Part shown: piece by piece, positions 7,767 to 11,083 of the stretch
Position numbering within the stretch: the first letter of the stretch is position 1
Layout: every line of letters begins with the position of its first letter
Source: CAZTLE01 sp964614415
GTDB taxonomy: Bacteria; Bacteroidota; Bacteroidia; Flavobacteriales; Flavobacteriaceae
Length of the DNA stretch: 11,083 nt
Direction of reading: 5' to 3'
Assembly: GCA_964614415.1 (NCBI GenBank)
Contig: CAZTLE010000139.1
Coordinates: forward strand, 1-11,083
Made by a program: the position numbers and the translations under genes
The notes under the pieces: model-generated
Seen by the model: only the letters and a program-made list of their open reading frames with translations
The model's database searches: none
Told to the model about the DNA's origin: nothing

Positions 7767-8175
7767 TTTCTTTTCGGAAACAGATTTCACACTTACGGAT
7801 CATGACCATCTTACCGATTGGATCGAAGCAACCATTTTAAGGGAAGGATTCGAATTGGGGGAGATTAGTTATGTGTTCTGCAATGATGCATTCCTTCACG
7901 ATATTAATGTGCGGTACCTGGATCATGATACGTACACAGACATTATAAGTTTCGATTATTCCATGGGGAAGGAAGTTCATGGAGAGATCTATATATCGGT
8001 AGAGAGAGTAGAGGAGAATGCTTTGGAGTACGGAGTAAGTTTTTTGGATGAGTTGCATCGTGTTATGATACACGGCGTTTTACACTATTGTGGATATAAG
8101 GATAAGAGTGAAAGGGATGAAATGGAGATGCGCGAGGCTGAGGATAGAGCCCTTGCAGGACGCGATTTCCTCTAG
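7759..8175 (+). CDS. ybeY: Endoribonuclease/rRNA maturation factor YbeY
   Basis: A 138-residue cytosolic metalloprotein of the UPF0054 family, involved in 16S rRNA 3'-end maturation and ribosome quality control. The signature region is MIHGVLHYCGYKD at about 103-115. The first two metal-binding histidines are present (His105, His109), but the third position, normally His in the HGxLHLxGxDH motif, is Asp115. The upstream conserved stretch NVRYLDHDTYTDIISFDY (about 50-67) matches the family's LNxxYRxxDxpTDVLSFp block. Length is at the short end for the family but the protein looks complete. Its ATG overlaps the end of the DUF4175 gene by 8 bases, so translation is probably coupled and no separate promoter is needed. 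Confidence 0.93.
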   Translation: MINFFSETDFTLTDHDHLTDWIEATILREGFELGEISYVFCNDAFLHDINVRYLDHDTYTDIISFDYSMGKEVHGEIYISVERVEENALEYGVSFLDELHRVMIHGVLHYCGYKDKSERDEMEMREAEDRALAGRDFL

Positions 8176-8231
8176 ATGCTTGATTTTCAAAGAATTAACT
8201 ATGTAACTGACTGATTTTAAGTATTTTACAC

Positions 8232-8239
8232 TATATTTG
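8232..8239 (+). promoter_or_regulatory. Promoter -7 element of mnmG
   Basis: TATATTTG is a perfect match to the Bacteroidota -7 consensus TAnnTTTG. The -33 region, 18 bases upstream, has CTG (8211-8213) in place of TTG. Transcription would start near 8243, giving a leader of about 70 bases before the mnmG ATG. The last two bases of the element are the first bases of the hairpin at 8238-8268. Confidence 0.55.
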
Positions 8240-8268
8240 CACCCCTTAAATGATGAAATCGGGGTGCA
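8238..8268 (+). terminator. Inverted repeat, possible terminator of the ybeY transcript
   Basis: TGCACCCC (8238-8245) and GGGGTGCA (8261-8268) form a perfect 8-bp stem with a 15-base loop, followed by a T-rich stretch (TTTTGTTTT, 8269-8277 approximately). It could end transcription coming from DUF4175-ybeY. Because the mnmG promoter's -7 element runs into the left arm, the transcript from that promoter would carry only part of the left arm. The large loop and interrupted T-run make this a moderate call; a leader regulatory element is the alternative. Confidence 0.4.
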
Positions 8269-8286
8269 TTTTGTTTTAAGACGAAA

Positions 8287-8302
8287 TGTTCCACGTGGAA
8301 CA
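8287..8302. promoter_or_regulatory. parS: parS-like ParB-binding site 1 (perfect palindrome)
   Basis: TGTTCCACGTGGAACA is a perfect 16-bp palindrome. It agrees with the broadly conserved chromosomal parS consensus (B. subtilis TGTTTCACGTGAAACA) except for one symmetric pair. It lies in the presumed leader of mnmG, 11 bases before the start codon. ParB would bind here and spread as a CTP-dependent clamp. The identification rests on sequence match; no parA or parB gene is in the window. Confidence 0.75.
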
Positions 8303-8313
8303 ATGAGAAAAGT

Positions 8314-10185
8314 ATGTTTTTAGAGGAATATGATGTGATAGTTGTTGGCGCCGGCCATGCAGGTTCGGAGGCTGCGGCAGCTGCTGCGAATATGGGGTCG
8401 TCTACCTTGCTTATTACCATGAATCTGCAGAACATTGGTCAGATGTCATGCAATCCTGCTATGGGAGGTATTGCAAAGGGACAGATCGTTAGGGAGATTG
8501 ATGCCCTTGGTGGATATAGCGGCATCATATCTGACAACACGGCTATTCAGTTTAAGATGCTGAATAAGTCCAAGGGTCCTGCCATGTGGAGTCCGAGGGT
8601 CCAAAGCGATCGGATGCGTTATTCTGAAGCATGGCGATTGATGTTGGAGGGAACTCCTAATCTCGATTTCTATCAGGAGATGGTGTCCGGAATTATTGTT
8701 GAAGGTGATCGTGTTGTAGGAGTGCGTACGTCATTGGGATTGGAAGTAAGAGCAAAGACTGTCGTACTAACCAATGGAACATTTCTGAATGGTCTTATTC
8801 ATATAGGAGAGAAACAATTTGGAGGAGGTCGTGCAGGAGAAAAGGCAGCAACCGGCATTACAAAGGACCTTGTAGATTTTGGGTTTGATTCAGGCCGTAT
8901 GAAGACTGGAACACCACCCAGAGTGGATGGGAGAAGTTTGGATTTTAGTAAGATGGTGGAGCAGCCTGGTGACGATGACCCTCAAAAGTTCTCCTATTTG
9001 GATTCCACAAAGCCATTGACTGAACAGCGCTCTTGCCACATGACCTACACAAGTAATTTGGTGCACGACATGCTGCGGGAAGGGTTTGATAGGTCGCCCA
9101 TGTTCAACGGTGCTATTAAAAGTATCGGGCCTCGCTACTGTCCTTCCATTGAAGATAAGATCAACCGTTTTGCCGACAAGGAAAGGCATCAGTTATTCGT
9201 TGAGCCGGAAGGTTGGGATACGGTTGAGTATTACGTAAACGGGTTCTCAACTTCTTTGCCGGAGGACATTCAGTTCAAGGCTTTGAAAGAAGTGGAAGGG
9301 TTTGAAAATGTCAAGTTCTTCAGACCAGGGTATGCAATTGAATATGACTATTTCCCACCTACCCAGTTAAAGCACACGCTGGAAACAAAACTGGTTTCCG
9401 GGTTGTTTTTTGCCGGACAGATCAACGGAACTACCGGATATGAAGAAGCAGCTTCCCAGGGATTAATGGCCGGGATTAATGCGCACCTAAAAGTGAATGA
9501 AAAGGATCCGTTCATTCTGAAAAGAAGTGAAGCATATATAGGGGTGTTGATAGACGACCTCATCACAAAAGGAACAGAAGAGCCATATCGTATGTTTACT
9601 TCAAGGGCGGAATACCGAACGTTGTTGAGACAGGATAATGCCGATTTCAGACTCACCCCTGTGTCCTATGAATTAGGCCTGGCAACTTCTGAACGCATGA
9701 AAAAGATGGAAGACAAGAAGGAGAAATCGGATGCGTTCATCAAATTCTTTAAGGAGACGAGCGTGCTACCTGAAGTGATAAACCCGATTTTGGAGTCCAA
9801 AGACTCTGCCCTGGTTAAGCAGAGCGATAAGATGTTTAAATCGTTTTCGCGTCCCAATATTACCATGGAGGACATGCGCAAAATTGATACGGTTTCCGAG
9901 TACATTGATGCGCATAATTTGGATGTGGAGGTGTTGCAGCAAACAGAGATCCAGGTAAAGTATGCGGGATACATTGAGAAGGAAAAGAACAATGCGGACA
10001 AATTAAACAGGCTGGAAGGGATAAAGATTCCTGAGAACTTTGACTACACAAAATTGAAGTCTCTTTCATTCGAGGCCCGCGAGAAGTTAACATCCATTAA
10101 GCCCACCACAGTGTCTCAGGCATCTCGAATTAGTGGCGTATCACCCAATGATATTTCGGTGCTGTTGGTGTATATGGGGCGTTAA
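8314..10185 (+). CDS. mnmG: tRNA uridine-5-carboxymethylaminomethyl(34) synthesis enzyme MnmG (GidA)
   Basis: A FAD-dependent cytosolic enzyme that, in complex with the GTPase MnmE, installs the cmnm5/nm5 group on wobble U34 of certain tRNAs. It is 623 residues, full length for the family. Visible motifs in order: the FAD-binding loop VVGAGHAGSEAA at 10-21, SCNPAMGGIAKGQIVREIDALGG with the conserved Cys46, GTFLNGLIHIG at about 156-166, KTGTPPRVDG at about 197-206, SIGPRYCPSIEDK with the second conserved Cys276, FFAGQINGTTGYEEAASQGL at about 365-384, and the C-terminal helical MnmE/tRNA-binding region including KYAGYIEKEK near 550. The ATG at 8314 gives the usual short lead (MFLEEYDVIVVGAG). 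It has its own promoter at 8232-8239 and is flanked on both sides by parS-like sites. mnmE is not in the window. Confidence 0.98.
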   Translation: MFLEEYDVIVVGAGHAGSEAAAAAANMGSSTLLITMNLQNIGQMSCNPAMGGIAKGQIVREIDALGGYSGIISDNTAIQFKMLNKSKGPAMWSPRVQSDRMRYSEAWRLMLEGTPNLDFYQEMVSGIIVEGDRVVGVRTSLGLEVRAKTVVLTNGTFLNGLIHIGEKQFGGGRAGEKAATGITKDLVDFGFDSGRMKTGTPPRVDGRSLDFSKMVEQPGDDDPQKFSYLDSTKPLTEQRSCHMTYTSNLVHDMLREGFDRSPMFNGAIKSIGPRYCPSIEDKINRFADKERHQLFVEPEGWDTVEYYVNGFSTSLPEDIQFKALKEVEGFENVKFFRPGYAIEYDYFPPTQLKHTLETKLVSGLFFAGQINGTTGYEEAASQGLMAGINAHLKVNEKDPFILKRSEAYIGVLIDDLITKGTEEPYRMFTSRAEYRTLLRQDNADFRLTPVSYELGLATSERMKKMEDKKEKSDAFIKFFKETSVLPEVINPILESKDSALVKQSDKMFKSFSRPNITMEDMRKIDTVSEYIDAHNLDVEVLQQTEIQVKYAGYIEKEKNNADKLNRLEGIKIPENFDYTKLKSLSFEAREKLTSIKPTTVSQASRISGVSPNDISVLLVYMGR

Positions 10186-10194
10186 TTTTTAAAT

Positions 10195-10210
10195 TGTTTC
10201 ACGTGGAACA
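10195..10210. promoter_or_regulatory. parS: parS-like ParB-binding site 2
   Basis: TGTTTCACGTGGAACA matches the B. subtilis parS consensus at 15 of 16 positions and is palindromic apart from one base pair. It fills most of the 31-base gap between mnmG and the methyltransferase gene and ends 6 bases before the latter's ATG, exactly where a ribosome would bind. It is 1908 bases from site 1. Two such sites so close together are very unlikely by chance. Confidence 0.75.
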
Positions 10211-10216
10211 TTTCGT

Positions 10217-11065
10217 ATGAGCAGACCGGAACACTCTTCAGAATCTGTTTTTATAACCACCAAAGACTTCCTGGTCACCGGAGAAGAATTTAGGCTTGTG
10301 CACGACGCTGAGTTGGACATGCTACGCACAACACCTCAGCCTGAGAATCTGGAAAAGTATTATGAAAGTGAGGCCTATATTTCTCATACCGATTCCAACA
10401 AGGGGATCATGGCAAAAGCATACCAGTGGGTAAAAAAATACGCGCTGCGAAAAAAGGTCGGCCTCATATCCCGACTTCATAGAGGTAAAGGAACCTTGCT
10501 CGATATTGGAGCCGGCACGGGAGATTTTTTAGTAGCTGCTCAAAAATCCGGATGGGAGATCGAAGGGGTGGAAGTGAACCCGGAGGCAAGAACGCGAGCC
10601 AGCGAAAAAGGCATAGACCTGCAAGCATCTCTCGATGCTGTTTCCGAAAAACAATTTGATGTGGTTACTCTATGGCATGTCCTGGAGCACCTTCCCGATT
10701 TGGAAGAAACTGTTGGCGTAATTCAGGGGTTGGTGAAACCCGGAGGTGTTTTGGTCATTGCAGTGCCAAACTTCAAATCTGCGGATGCCAAAAAATATGG
10801 TCGCTTTTGGGCCGCCTATGATGTGCCAAGACACCTTTGGCATTTTTCCAGAACCACCATCCCAAAATTGTTTTCAGAAATGAAATTGCTCACGATCAAA
10901 CCCATGATCTTCGATTCGTTTTATGTGAGCCTCCTTTCCGAAAAATACAAAAACGGCAGTTCGTTTTCCCTTCGCGCAATTTGGTCAGGATTCCGTTCAA
11001 ATCTAAGCGCGAGCACCACAGGAGAATACTCGTCGCTCATTTACTGCCTCAAAAAGCCCAAATAA
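10217..11065 (+). CDS. Class I SAM-dependent methyltransferase (Methyltransf_23-like)
   Basis: A 282-residue soluble protein. The SAM-binding motif I is LLDIGAGTGDF at 94-104, followed by the acidic end of strand beta-2 at Glu119 (IEGVEVNPEA), the motif WHVLEHLPD at 153-161, LVKPGGVLVIAVPN at about 172-185, and the PRHLWHFS stretch at 204-211 that is common in the Methyltransf_23/UbiG-like group. The N-terminal 90 residues (including ENLEKYYESEAYISHTDS) form a lineage-typical extension seen in Flavobacteriia homologues that sit after mnmG. The substrate is unknown; small molecules, lipids and sugar intermediates are all possible, and nothing in the window decides it. It starts 31 bases after the mnmG stop with no separate promoter visible, so it is probably co-transcribed with mnmG. 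A parS-like site lies immediately upstream of its ATG. Confidence 0.9.
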   Translation: MSRPEHSSESVFITTKDFLVTGEEFRLVHDAELDMLRTTPQPENLEKYYESEAYISHTDSNKGIMAKAYQWVKKYALRKKVGLISRLHRGKGTLLDIGAGTGDFLVAAQKSGWEIEGVEVNPEARTRASEKGIDLQASLDAVSEKQFDVVTLWHVLEHLPDLEETVGVIQGLVKPGGVLVIAVPNFKSADAKKYGRFWAAYDVPRHLWHFSRTTIPKLFSEMKLLTIKPMIFDSFYVSLLSEKYKNGSSFSLRAIWSGFRSNLSASTTGEYSSLIYCLKKPK

Positions 11066-11083
11066 TCCGGCACAGAACTCCAG

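Noticed and set aside
8176..8313. Possible oriC features (DnaA boxes) near mnmG
   Set aside because: No TTATCCACA-type boxes and no AT-rich unwinding region are visible. The parS-like sites alone do not make this an origin.
8303..8323. Tiny 6-codon upstream frame (MRKVCF) overlapping the mnmG start
   Set aside because: Too short to call, with no ribosome-binding sequence because the parS palindrome precedes it. Probably chance.

Overview
The window comes from a member of the Bacteroidota, most likely a Flavobacteriaceae-type chromosome. The evidence is the set of gene families (a DUF4175 coiled-coil protein followed by ybeY, mnmG and a SAM methyltransferase; a PorT-like outer-membrane barrel; GluRS with a KLSKR loop), Bacteroidota-type promoters (TAnnTTTG around -7) before several genes, and weak Shine-Dalgarno signals. 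It is dense, ordinary-looking chromosome. The longest gene-free stretch is 138 bases, and no RNA gene, insertion sequence, prophage or CRISPR array is visible.

Left part (1-4297). A leftward SPFH/Band 7 membrane protein, cut by the left edge, diverges from a rightward gene for a small secreted outer-membrane beta-barrel protein. That gene ends tail-to-tail with gltX (glutamyl-tRNA synthetase), and their stop codons overlap by 4 bases. Upstream of gltX on the same strand is an AlkB-type alkane/fatty-acyl monooxygenase. gltX has its own promoter just after the alkB stop, and this promoter helps fix its start codon.

Right part (4362-11065). A rightward series starts divergently from alkB: a 1134-residue DUF4175 membrane/coiled-coil protein, ybeY overlapping its end by 8 bases, then a 138-base gap with a promoter and a hairpin, then mnmG and a class I methyltransferase. 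YbeY (rRNA maturation) and MnmG (tRNA wobble-uridine modification) both serve translation; the roles of the DUF4175 protein and the methyltransferase are unknown.

The most notable signal is not a gene. Two 16-base sites matching the chromosomal parS (ParB-binding) consensus flank mnmG, each lying within a few bases of a start codon. This suggests the locus is, or lies near, a ParB-loading centromere region, and that ParB/CTP loading could affect expression of mnmG and the methyltransferase. No convincing undescribed defence or mobile system is present.
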